Source: Triglochin maritima (lineage: Eukaryota; Streptophyta; Magnoliopsida; Alismatales; Juncaginaceae). Taken from it: a DNA stretch of 64,000 nucleotides. Numbering within the stretch: the first letter of the stretch is position 1; each line of letters starts with the position of its first letter. The stretch spans positions 40,747,254-40,811,253 of the forward strand of contig OY821781.1 in the NCBI GenBank assembly GCA_963682175.1, read 5' to 3'. A program made the position numbers and the translations under genes. This document shows, one piece after another, positions 48,075-59,610 of the stretch. Under the pieces are notes generated by a model that saw only the letters and a program-made list of their open reading frames with translations, was not told the origin of the DNA and made no database searches.

Positions 48075-48248
48075 CCTGTATTTGCTTTGCAGTGGCCCGG
48101 GGCGTACTGCGTGCAGACAAGGGCAGGTTGTTGTCGTCCGACCACCGGTGAACCTGCGTGCAGCAAGACCGGAAAGCCTGTGACCAGGTGCAAAGCCTTG
48201 CCTTTCAACCCCTTCGAGATCGCTATCGAACAATCTCTTCTCATCTGA
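48075..48248 (+). pseudogene. Ribonuclease T2-family fragment
   Basis: An open stretch reads FALQWPGAYC, then GCCRPTTGEPA and GKPVTRCKALPFNP, resembling the N-terminal half of plant S-like RNase T2 proteins (LxLQWPGxYC, CCxPTTGxPxxDF). The sequence jumps from GEPA to CSKTGKPV, losing the expected region after TTGEPA, and stops soon after. No signal peptide exon and neither catalytic histidine region is visible. It lies just right of element E6. Probably a decayed exon; confidence is moderate because the match is short. Confidence 0.5.
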
Positions 48249-48827
48249 TTGCAGTCAATGGAATTATATATCCGAAGTTACTTGAAAAATCAGCTTTACA
48301 GCATCAGCAGTCCGCTCCAAACTGCCCTCAAGAACGGTTAGTCTGAAACTTACAACCGTTTTAGAAAAGACCCATATTTGGATTGCAAAAGAAATCATTC
48401 AGAACTGTAATGGTAGATTTATTGCATAAACAAACTGACTGACTGACTGGATTTTGGATGCCACATTTGACCATCTAGCAATGTGCAAGCTATACTACAC
48501 TATCACTACTGCAATAATGTATGTGTTTGGATGGTTCACATGCCGGGATTACGTCTGAATAAATCTGAATGTTGAAATACCATGTCTGATTAATGACATT
48601 GTTAATTTATTTAACTAAATCTTGGGAAAAATTCTAAAACTAAAAGTTTAATCTTTTAAAATGACTTCTCTATAACAAATGACAATAAGCACAACTTTAA
48701 ATGAAGAAATCAATTTCACAATGTCAAATTCCAAACAAGATTGAATGGCCCAATCTGTCAATTAGTGAATTGAAAAGAGGGCTTATGAAGAGATAAACAC
48801 CACATACTGGCAAGGTCTCCACCAAAT
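48249..48827. other. Intergenic DNA
   Basis: AT-rich; no gene seen. Includes the probable 3' flank of the minus-strand FAR1-related gene. Confidence 0.4.
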
Positions 48828-51216
48828 TTAGGACAAAATCAACATCACATCATTATCCATTTCAGCAATATCCTTTACTTTCCGAGGCCTAACATGTCTT
48901 TGCTTAGAATCATCACCTGTGTTACCCTGCGGATCATCAGTACCAACTACAAAGGAAGGTTCCAACTGCGTGTTATAGCCATCAACAGACGGCATGCATC
49001 TTACACAAGCAAGAAGCTTGCTCATTTGCCCCTGTACATAATTAAAACGTTCTTTGGTGACAGATGATTGTTGAATTAGAATCGTAGAAAGGGTACGCAA
49101 CACTTGGGAGCGATGGTTGTTTCCTTTGGCTTTTGGTGGTAATGAACTTCCACTATGCCATCGTATTGGAAGGTACTTGTGGGGAAGGTAGAAATAGTTC
49201 CTTAGTGAAAGAACCCTTATAGCATGTCCACATAGAATTCCAGAACACTCGAACTGTTTGCATGAGCAGCATATCTCTTCATCTGCAGCCATCCATGTCA
49301 CAAAATGCCCACCTGTTTTTGAGTGGTGCCGGACGAGATAGTTGTCCTTGGCTGTTTCAAAGATGGCATATTGCACTGACAAAACAATTTCGTATTGAAG
49401 CATGTAAAAGGCGTAAGGTGTAAGAATGTTGGATGCATGTTCTTCCATGGGAAGGCTCGTCTTCATCTTCAAATCTTGATATTTCTGCTGTATAGTCACC
49501 TCCTCTGCTGCTTGATTTTGAATACCCACTGCCAAGCAAACCTAACATGAGATTTAATGAGTGAAATCCTGTTTCTCTAGGATTCAAATTTTCAAATAAA
49601 GACCAATATTGATATGTCAATGTGATAATACAAGAAAAAGATAAACAAAGCTGCAAACTCTACCTGCCCAATAAAGTCTTTGAGGCGTGTCTTCGAGTTC
49701 AAGAACTCTTTAAAGAATGAATTTATAGTAAGGGAGCGGCTTGACATTATCACACCAGCAGAGAAAAAGTCTCTTATGTAAGGAAGCACCCAATATGCTC
49801 GATGCGAAAATAATAATGCAGTGTGCCTATCTGAGGCAAGTCCGTACTCTAAAATTATTTGAGCCCATTGGAGCTCAAATTCTTCAACAGTCTCCACATT
49901 ATAGATTCTGTGGAAATCATATTTGAATTTCTCGTACTGAGAACCAAGTGTAAGTGAAAACCAGCTCGACAGCTTGGACGAAATATGCCACATCGCAAAC
50001 ACATGCCTTGTATTTGGTCACTCACAATGTATAGCATGTTTGAGCTCTAAATCCAGTTCCGTCAAGATGGTTTCCGGGTATTTTCCATTCATGAGGCGAA
50101 GAAAGGACTGCACTTACAAAAAAGAAACTGACATTAAATCTAAGAATCATACTTCAATTGAAAGATTTGGTAAGAAATTGCAACTAACCTGCAAAGCCCA
50201 TCTAAATGAATCTGATGTATCATCTTGGAGGATGACAGCACCAAAAAAGATGGTATGTCCATGGTTGTCCATGCCAAGCCACACACCAAGCGGCCTTCCA
50301 TATGCGTAGAGGAGATAAGAGGTATCGAAAACAACCATATCACCAAAAACTTGATAAGCACGAATAGAGTCCCCATACGACCAAGTAACTTGCCCCAGTT
50401 TGTTGCTTTCTTCCAGGGTATACTCGTAACAGAAATCCGCATTCTTTTCCTTCATTATCTTACAAATCTTGAGAAGTTCCGCACCTTCACTATCTGGGTC
50501 GATGTTTTTTGAAGATTGAAGAAAATTTCGAAGATCTCTCTCTGTAAATGCCAGCTCCCCTTGCTTAACGCATTTCTCCATTTCAAGTGCTTGCATGATA
50601 AGATTCACTGTGCAACCGCCCCTGTAAAGGGACAGAATGTGCTCGCGGTCAACTGCTGAAATGCTGCGATAAGCCGGGAGAAGTCGAACTTCATTACTAT
50701 CCAGTAATTCATGTTTGTGCATATTGTTGAACTTAACCACCAGCCATCTTGTAACACCCGACGAATTATCCTTCTTGATTACCATTTCAGCCTCACAATT
50801 GCACCGCGTTGATTTTTTATTTCGATGTCGTTTCACTTCCGCTGATTTCCTAGGAAGAGAAGAACCAGCACGGTAGCAAACCAGTTCCCTCCTAAAGACA
50901 CCCTTTGGGTGTGAAAGGCTACCTTTTGAGCATTCTCGTCTGATTGAAAACCCACTTTTCTAGCAAAATTGCTATATAGCTCCTCGGCTTCGTCGTCGGT
51001 TTGAAAAGATTGTCCAACATAAGGAGTTGTATCAAATGCCCCAACCTCCGAAGAGGGTTGAGTTGCTTCAAAAAGACCATCTTGCTCCGAAGTCCCCATG
51101 CTTTCAATTTGTGTATCCTGCTCTCCTTCAATAAAACATTGCTCCTCCCGACATGGACATCGGCACCTTCGAATCAAACAACCACTGTTTCTAGACGATG
51201 TTCTTGTTTTCGTCAT
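48828..51216 (-). pseudogene. FAR1-related sequence (FRS10/11-like) gene with a frameshift and a nonsense codon
   Basis: FRS proteins are transcription factors domesticated from Mutator-like transposases, acting in light and developmental signalling. Exons: 50,189-51,216; 49,664-50,107; 48,828-49,541, GT-AG. Visible: FAR1 DNA-binding domain from VGQSFQTDDEAEELY to KKSTRCNCEAEMVIKK; VRLLPAYRSIS; transposase core with VVFDTSYLL, GVWLGMDNHGHTIFFG and SFLRLMNGKYPETILTELD; RHVFAMWHISSKL; and a SWIM zinc finger CSCKQFECSGILCGH. Lesions: a one-base loss in the T run at 50,947-50,950 shifts the frame within the FAR1 domain (IRREC resumes one frame over), and an in-frame TGA at 50,018-50,020 follows AIHCE. 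Everything else is open, so either it is a young pseudogene or both are assembly errors. Confidence 0.85.
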
Positions 51217-52525
51217 TCTAACAAGGAAATAACTCCAAGGTCGAGCAGCTAGGAAGAATTGAAGGCTATCCTCTTAAAGTCAAGTCTCGGTGGGTCATGT
51301 TCAACCGATTTGATTCAATAGTATTCTCTCAAGCATTAAACTGTCTACAAGTTAAGTAAACCAACACCACTATGAGCAGAATTTGAAACTTCGGGACACG
51401 GAAACACTTAGGGAGCAACTCATGAGTTTGTCCACAGAATTGGTTTCCTGCATATCTTCCACAGGATCCTATCATCAAAAACAGGAACTAGAAACCACTT
51501 TTCGAAAAGCATCACTTGTGCCAACCCGGCAACACATCACTACTTCCAATTTAAACAAAAAAAGAGAAAACATGATGTTTGAAGACTATATGGTTTTATA
51601 ATTCTTGGGCTTAGAAACACTAATCATTCAACTCCATAGGATTCATCAAAAATTTCCATGATCAGAACAGGAAAAGGTTAACAATTTTAACTTCAACATG
51701 CAGAGTCTAACAACCAAGCATGATTACAACCAGTCTACCAATGCTTAGGGGTTGACCAAATTGAAGAAATTCAAGCACTAAATGCCAAAACGTTTAACCT
51801 TTTTACCAAGTTAAGGAGTAACTAGAAACTATATCATTCCCAAACTCGATGTTTCGTAACTACCATTCCCACGAACATTAATTCAAGGGTCTTAGAAAAC
51901 ACTAATTTAACTAATTCCTTACTAATTTTACCAATACAGGGTAAAAACAAACTCTTAAATCCAACAAACAAAACCTAAGTAACCATCATTACAACAAACA
52001 CTAATAGTTGATCAAAATGGAAAAATTCAAGCACAAAAAGACCAAAAATTTGATCTTTAGAGCATATTGTAGAGTAACTACAGCTTAAACCAGCACCCTA
52101 AATTTGAGTCTTAAAAAAATATTACAAGAAAAAGCAACTGATAAGTTCACTCTAAACTAGTTTCTACCAAAATTTCTACAGAATCTCATAATCTAAAGGA
52201 AAAAGAAAACATTTTTACACTTCAACAAGCAAAATCTTAACTACCAATATCAAAATTACCACCACCATCACTAATACCTGTTATAAGAAAAACACCCACT
52301 GGAGAGTGGAGAAGGCCAAAGAGTGGACCAAAACGGAAAATTCGAAAAGGGGAAGGGTAAAGATTGGATCTTTAGAGAATTGGAATCTATGGGTGGGTGA
52401 ATGGGGAAGTGGAGAAAGAAGGGTCGAATTAGGGTTAGGGTTTTGACTTTTGAAGAAGAAAAGAGAAGAGAAGATATAGGGTGGAAATAACAGCCTTTCA
52501 GTTGAATTTGGATTTTGGATTCCTG
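51217..52525. other. FRS 5' flank
   Basis: AT-rich, no confident coding sequence. It probably holds the promoter and leader of the FRS gene on the minus strand. Confidence 0.4.
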
Positions 52526-52955
52526 CTTAAATGTTATTCATCTTCGGTAATTACTTAAATCACCTGTACGAATTATCATTTTGTCATTTTCTCTTTTTTA
52601 TTTGTATAACTCTTCATTTCACTCTCATACCACCACTCTCTCTTCATCATTTTCTCATAATCATCAAAAAAATATCTCGAAGGCAAGAAAATGAGTCAGC
52701 GAACGCCCCGACGTACTCCCATCATGGGGCAGCGGCTTAGACAGACGTCCGGGGTGAATTTTTTTTCCGGACTTACCTCACCAGATCCAGACACTTCGTC
52801 AGACATTTTCGTGGTGTTGGTACTGGAAAAGTGAGAAAAACTTAAGCAGAAATCTTATTTTAAGAGACAGGACGAAATGTGTATTAAATGAATCGTGAAT
52901 GTCAAATTGGTAATTATTGGGACGATTTAAGTAGTTTTTCGACCACGAATAGTAG
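52526..52955. mobile_element. TIR element, complete copy
   Basis: About 430 bp. The left end has TTACTTAAATCACC and the right end GGACGATTTAAGTAGTTTTT, which are inverted copies; similarity extends outward (TGTTATTCATCTTCGG against ACTATTCGTGGTCG inverted). The interior matches the 63.5-kb copy (ACATTTTCGTGGTGTT, GAAATCTTATTTTAAGAGAC). No transposase frame. Target duplication not established. Confidence 0.7.
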
Positions 52956-53645
52956 TTCCCTAATAATCTGGATTATTTTGTTGGAATCTCAACTTTTAGG
53001 GTTTCTCTATAATTCTATTTTTATGAGATTTTCCACGTCTATCTATAATGTTGTAATTAGATATCTAAATACAACTTGTATATTAGATTTTGATTATTCT
53101 AAGATTAAGAATCTATTAACTACTAAACTAGTTATGTCTCGAATTGATTGCATGAAAGTTTGATCACGATATTGAGATATTTTTGGTAACTTGAAGTTGA
53201 AGAGGCCAAACTGTTTTGCAGTATTATGATGTCGTCTGAAAGAAATATCAATGTTGCTCTCCATCATTTTCAATTTAGTTCCTAGTGTCGATTTTTCATA
53301 ATCAAATGACATAATGACAACAACAAAAAACATAAATCAAAAATATTATCGAAGATTTCTGCATCTTTTGGAAATTGAGAAACTAATACTCTAATTTTAA
53401 TGACACAACTTTCTCATTAGTTTGTGGTATTGTAATCGTTATCTTGGAATTCCACGAGAAGCAAAAGTTGTGGAGAAAGAACCCTCACTACTTTTTTGAT
53501 CATATAATTAAATTCATCGTACCTGGCACCGTGTCATATACCAACTGAATAATGCATAAAAGCTTTTTTCACGTAAGATTTTCTAAGATATTGCAGCAAC
53601 CATGTTAGGCATTTAGAAGACAAATTTTGAGCATGGATAATTATA
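52956..53645. other. Intergenic DNA
   Basis: AT-rich, no gene or repeat recognised. Confidence 0.4.
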
Positions 53646-54253
53646 GGGTCCGTTTGGATGAGGATTCTTAGATATGATTCCTGTGAGAATCTAGATTCTA
53701 AGTGAAAATGCAAGAATCATGATTCCTAAAGGAAACAAAATTCGTTTGGATAAAAAAAATCTTGCTCATGATTCTAAATGTTAAATGAGCAGTATACTCC
53801 TAGTTTAAATTTATATTGTTATTATATTACTATTGTAAGATATGGTATGAATTTTTTTTACTAAGGTAGAATATTTATGTTTCAATGTCAATGACAACTA
53901 TATGTTTTTAATATTAATTTTAATATTAAAAATTATCATAAAATATAATATATATGACATTTATCTAATAAGTATCGTAAAATATTAATTTCTAATTAGA
54001 AATTTATCAAATAAAAATATTAAAATATGAGAGTATTATGATAAATACAACTAAAAGTAATATGGTAAATGTTACTTTAAAATTTAGATTCTTACAAGAA
54101 ACTATAAAAATTTAACTTCTTCGTTTTATACAAATTTCATTATTAAAAATCTAGAAATTCTTAGGAAGTTGGTTTGCACATTTGAAAAGCACATTTGAAT
54201 TCTTACCGAATTCTTATTAGAATCTAAATTAAAAATCATATCCAAACGGTACC
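53646..54253. mobile_element. MITE-like element with GGGTCCGTTTGGAT termini
   Basis: Begins GGGTCCGTTTGGATGAGGATTC and ends ATCATATCCAAACGGTACC, an imperfect terminal inverted repeat around a very AT-rich 608-bp body. Inner inverted copies of GAATCTAGATTC-like sequence follow. No coding. Flanking duplication is unclear (ATA and GTA), so the superfamily is left open. Confidence 0.7.
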
Positions 54254-54301
54254 GTAGTCTCAAAGAATTGCCGTACATTAACAAAGAATTGTTCATTTGT
54301 T

Positions 54302-54317
54302 GGGGGGGGGGGGGGGG
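54302..54317 (+). repeat. G16 homopolymer
   Basis: Sixteen consecutive G. Prone to slippage and sequencing error; could form G-quadruplex structure. Confidence 0.95.
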
Positions 54318-54688
54318 ACCCACACACTCCGTTACTCCAAGCTACACATTCTTCGTAAGAATGCTCTTTCTTTTAACTTGTATAATACAAGATGTCATTT
54401 TTCTCGAACCAAAACATAACATTCGAAAAGAAGCCATGATGGAGATTAATGTAACTGTGAACATTTTGTGTCCTCCATCAAGATTAATATACATTGCACC
54501 TTATAGAAAGAACGATAATAATCTACACATGCTTTTATGACTTACCATAACCATCTGATACAGTATGCTTTGGGTCGAGGAATGGTGTAATAAGAGAGAA
54601 ACTGAGGAAATACTGTAAGCCCGTTAGTCGTGAGTTTAGTTGAAAACTCTAAATATGAGTGAGGTGATGGCTACACGATCAATCAAGT
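54318..54688. other. DnaJ gene 3' flank
   Basis: Non-coding sequence right of the G tract, including the probable 3' untranslated region of the minus-strand DnaJ gene. Confidence 0.4.
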
Positions 54689-57600
54689 TCAGCCTGCAAG
54701 GGCACGCTTGATGTCTGCACGCTGCTCCAGTGTCAATCTTGTTGGGAATTTAACATCGAATTTGATTCTGAGGTTTCCTCTCCTCCCTCGTTCTCTCGCA
54801 ATCGGCATCCCTTCTTTGGCAATAACAAGCTCATATCCAGGAGTCACTATGTCGGTGACCGGGATCACAAGCTCACGGTCGTCCAACGTTTTTAGGTTCA
54901 GTGTAGTGCCACCTAGTGCGTCTGCAAGCGAGAGTTTCTGATGAACAATGAGGTCATTACTGTCCCTCTTGTAGATCTCATGTGGTTTCTCGTCTATGAC
55001 AAAGAGAAGATCTGCAGGGAGATGGTTGGGTTGTTCATTTCCTTTGTCGGGGAACGTGATTTTTGTTCCTTTCTTCCATCCGGGTTTCACGTTGATCGTT
55101 AAAATCTCGGATGTTGGTACTAATTGCCTGCAACACATAAACTACAAAATGTCTTAGGAGCCGAGAATAAGTTGGATTAAATGCTGTTATACATCTTAGA
55201 AGTCAAATGGTTAAAAGGCCACAATACTCGTTACACGAACGTAAAATAGAAAGAACATACCCTCTAGAGTCAATAACATTCCTTGAGATCTTCATCTTCC
55301 TTGTAGAACCGTGATAAAGCTCTTCTAGAGTGCACAACAACTTGTTCTCAACAGGTGGAGGTTTGTGGGGTGCGCCAGAACCACTAGGCCCAACACCATC
55401 ATTGTATGATCTGAAAATATTCTCATGCCCATTGTATCCGCCATACGCCCCACTACCATCGGTTCTATACCTTGTTGATTTTGAGTATCCTGTGGACCCA
55501 TAAGGACCATTCGCGAATAACTCGGCAAAGATGTCCTCAGCATTCCTCGGATTGAAATTGTAGCCACTTGAACCATTTTGGTAGGAGGTCGAACTTCCAG
55601 AACCAGGAGGTGGCATGCCTTTCAGCCCTTCTTCACCATATTGATCGTATATAGCTCTTTTTTGAGGATCACTTAACACCTAAACATCCAAAGTAAACGG
55701 TTGAAATGAAGACTAATTTAATAAGACTGTCTTAGTGTCATCATTTTTAGGACATGTAAAATGAAAGTTGTGAAGGCTCGAAGTGGTATATTTGCTCACA
55801 TATTACAAAAACATGTATCATATTTCCTCTTGACCGTGGGTCTGGGTGGGTTGTGTTTTTTTCCCGATAAAATAACTTAAAATCAATGGCCTATGCTAGA
55901 CTTTTAGCAACACCATATATATTAAATAGGGAATGAAATGGCCTGTGCTAGACTTTTAGCAACACCATATATATTAAATAGGGAATGAAATGGCCTGTGC
56001 TAGACTTTTAGCAACACCATATATGCTAGACTTTAGATACCCTGGTTTTCTCCTAAATGCAGTGTCAACATAAAAAAAAACTACAAGATCGTTTCCAAAA
56101 GAAGGACGTAATCAAAATTCCCAATCTAAACAAAATCCCAAACCAAAAAGATTAACACAAAAATGACAGTGAAACAAAACCAAAGGCATAAAAAAATTCC
56201 TTTAAGGTTACAAATATGGGTTCCACTTAGATGGATGTTCCACAATACTAGCAGTTCTATGGACTCATATAAAAACTTACACAATCAACTACACTATCCT
56301 AATCTTAAACTTGAGAAAAATCACAAACAAACCCGGAAACGTAACTGATAGCACAGAAATTATATGTATACAAGCAGATTTTTGAATTTGAAAAGTGTAT
56401 TGAAGATGTATCCTAAAAAAAGGTGCATATCTCCAATGGCGTTCCATTCAAGGTGCACACAAGCAAAGAAACCCAATGTTTAAGTGTTGAACGGTGCTAA
56501 CTTTCTACCAAATTGCATTAAAACATACAACGCAATAAAATCCAGCATTCTCAACAAACCCAACACTTCAAAAAACAGCCTAACAGACCCCTAAAAACGT
56601 AAGAAAATGAGACATTTAAACAAACTAGAACACAATCAAATTACTCATAAAACAGCCCTTAAAACATATGAAAATGGAAATTAAACCAATAGAAACACAA
56701 AATATACGAAAAGACTGACAACACAACCCTCAAAACAACAAACATTTGAATTTCCAAGCAAAGAACAAGCACGGCAAAAGCATAAACCGCTAAGCCAAGA
56801 AAACACACAAAAACATCTCAATCGGCTGATATTACAACCCCCGAAATAACATGAAAATCTTATTGCAGGCAACAACAAAAAATCCTAGTGGCCTCACAGG
56901 ACCACCCCTAGAAGACATTAAAATCAAATCTACGAGCCGAGAAATCATCTTAATGCGATCAAACACACCACAATCTGCCCACGTGCACAAAAAAATCGGC
57001 ATTGAATCCAAAAAACTTCCACAAAGATCTCAAAACAATGGATCTCCCAACTAAGCTAGTCTCATTTGGTTGATTAAATTGTCAAAGGAACAAACTACAA
57101 CGATATCCGACGACATTAAAAACAACGACATTGTAAGCCAACGGCATTTGATAGTTGAAATTATCTTAAATGAGGAAATATTAACATAGTTTGATCGTGT
57201 TAATATGATAATTCAATCGTTCCAGTTTCTCGAGGTTTCTTTTATGCCAGTTGAGAAGTACATAACGTTATTGTTCGAATTAAAATGCGATCACAACAAA
57301 ACATCCAGAACCCACATAAAAGTCAAACTTTAAGGCAACATAAGTACAAAACCATCTTAATGGGCTCAAACATAACAATCCCCCTAAAAACACCCGAAAA
57401 TCTCGTCTTAGAGGCAATAAAAACATCTCAATGGGCTAACAAAGAAATCCCAAAACACATATAAAAAAAAAATTGAATCCAACAAACACAAAAATCCTAT
57501 CCAATTTCAATCCAAAAACTCCAATAAAACAAAGGGTAAACCCTACACTTGAAGCAGCGAAATTAACCAGAAAACATCCCCCAATCGGTCAACACCTAAA

Positions 57601-58001
57601 AAATCGAATTTTTAAGCAAATCCGAATCCAAAACCCCGTAAAAACGAAATGTTTAAGGCAAAAACACATGAAAAGACGCAAAGATGGGATATTTGGGCGA
57701 AAAACTGCATCTTTTTAAGCAAATCCGAATCGAAAACCCCGTACAAACGAAATGTTTAAGACAAAAACACACATGAAAAGACGTAAAAATGAAAATTTTG
57801 GGGTCAAAAGTGGGCATCTGATCGGCTCCGACTCACGTCGTACGCCTCGGAGATCTGCTTGAACTTGGCCTCGGCTTCGTTGCTCCCGCTAGGGTTCTTG
57901 TCGGGGTGCCACCGCATGGCCAGCCTCCGGTACGCCTTCTTCAGATCATCCTCGTTCGCGTTTCGGTGCACCTTCAGCACGTTGTAGTAATCCACCCCCA
58001 T
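54689..58001 (-). CDS. Type II DnaJ/HSP40 co-chaperone (DNAJB1/B4-like)
   Basis: Delivers unfolded clients to Hsp70 and stimulates its ATPase, in cytosol or nucleus. Exons: 57,837-58,001; 55,261-55,679; 54,689-55,127, GT-AG and in frame, about 340 residues, normal for the class. The J domain starts at residue 1 ([11 protein letters not shown]) with the HPD motif at residues 32-34 and continues across intron 1 (ISEAYD, then [20 protein letters not shown]). A Gly/Ser-rich linker with no cysteine zinc-finger repeats follows, which marks type II. Two C-terminal beta domains have [52 protein letters not shown] and [16 protein letters not shown]. No ER signal. Intron 1 is long (2,157 bp) and holds a 52-bp tandem repeat. 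Confidence 0.95.
55886..56041. repeat. 52-bp tandem repeat, ~3 copies, in DnaJ intron 1
   Basis: Copies start ATGGCC at 55,886, 55,938 and 55,990, an exact 52-bp period, with only an A/G difference in copy 1 (CCTATGC against CCTGTGC). The third is incomplete, then a short TATATGCTAGACTTTA piece repeats the motif. Confidence 0.95.
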
Positions 58002-59610
58002 CGATCCAATTCCAATTAGGGTTTCTTCCCTTCCCTTCCCTTCCCTTTTTCTCGCTTTTTTCGAAGAAATAATAATAATAATAATAAGATCAAGAAGAAA
58101 GAGCGGTGTAATTGTGTAATGGACCCTAAATAATTTTATTATGCTTTAATCGTGTCGTCATGCAATTGTGTATTTCGTGTAATCGTATCGTGTCAGAAAT
58201 CTTACTCTAGTTGTAATATTTGATTATCGTCTACCTACTTATCTAAGTACAAATGGATGAGGTTAAAGAATTTGTACGTGTGTGCGTCGTCGTCTGCATA
58301 TATATATAAAAAATAAAATGAGTTTAACTTACGTAATCGTGTCGTGTCGGAAATCTCATTCTAGTTGTAATATTTGTTTAAAATTCCACAACTCCTCTGC
58401 AATCCTACTTATTTATGCATAAATGGATGAGGATAAAAAATTTGTGTGTGTGTTCGTCGTCTGCTTACATTTATACAAAATAAAATGCGTCTAACTTATG
58501 TAAAATTTGACTTGTTAATTTGGATAATGTTGTATCTTTAACACATTTTAGTATCTAGTAGCGAAGGTTTAGATCAAAGTTAGTTGTAAATTCCTAATTT
58601 TAACATACATAAGAAAAAAGGAAGAAGTATACTATATAAATCTTGCGAATTCTATATCTATACCGTATCTATCCAAAATATGCATATTTGTATAAAAAAA
58701 ATTCACATGGACTGTGGAAAAGATGGGTTCCAAATATGTTTTTTTCCCGACAAATATGGCTCACTTATGCCTCTTTCAGACAAATTTCACTTTGATCTCT
58801 AATTTAGAATTAAAGCAAGTATTGTACAATTTTTGTAATTTTCGCAAAAAAGTCTAGCATTTGTACAAGCTTTCCTGTGAGAAGCAAATATACGATACCA
58901 GTTATGCCTTTTATTTTAAAATACAAACAAAAGTGAACCAACTTTCCATCTCCACTTGGCAGTTTGGACACAAAATAACTTTGTACTACATGAATCAATC
59001 CAATTTTACAACACAAAGTACCTAAATAACCAAAATTGTAGATTTGCAGTTATCAAACCCATTGCACAATATTTTTGCTTTTTCCCCAAAATCTGCAAAT
59101 TATATATAATAAAATCCAGTACATAATCTTGGATCCTCTACGCGTAAAATAAACAATTAAATTCAAATAATTATAGGATAGCCAAAAGGCCACAACAATA
59201 CAGAAGATTCAGTTAATTATCCAAACAACAAGATGTAATCAGTTGATCGATCAAAATCCACTTAGACCCCACCTACAAACAATACATCCAAATGCAACTC
59301 AGTCTGTTCCAAAGCTCGAATACATAACTGAAACAATTTCAGAACATGACAATGGCAAAACCAGACAATTGCAACAACCCAAAACAGCAATCAAATTAGT
59401 GATGTGCTCACCATTGAAAAAACTGGAAACAAAGGTGATTAGTATGATCACTTCTACAAAAGCTTTTCAGTGAAAATCAATTCCATTTAGGTACACTAAA
59501 ATAAGACAGACAATAATATGCATATAGTGTGACTTGTTCAGATGCCTCTTGACCGTGTTGGGATCTCAGATTCCTCGAACCGACACCCTGCCGTATGAGA
59601 TGTTTGCCAA
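58002..59610. other. Intergenic DNA between DnaJ and PP2A B' genes
   Basis: Contains the DnaJ promoter and leader near 58,002-58,120 (ATT trinucleotide run at about 58,068-58,088) and the 3' flank of the PP2A gene. The middle carries a ~155-bp tandem duplication. No further gene seen. Confidence 0.5.
58181..58505. repeat. Diverged tandem duplication, ~155-bp unit
   Basis: Two copies begin GTAATCGT(A/G)TCGTGTC at 58,181 and 58,336 and share TCTAGTTGTAATATTTG, AAATGGATGAGG and a GTGTGTG-CGTCGTC-TCTGC tract. They differ by several small indels. Confidence 0.8.

Noticed and set aside
55876..56041. CRISPR-like array (52-bp repeat)
   Set aside because: The copies are contiguous with no spacers and lie in an intron of a plant gene; a simple tandem repeat.
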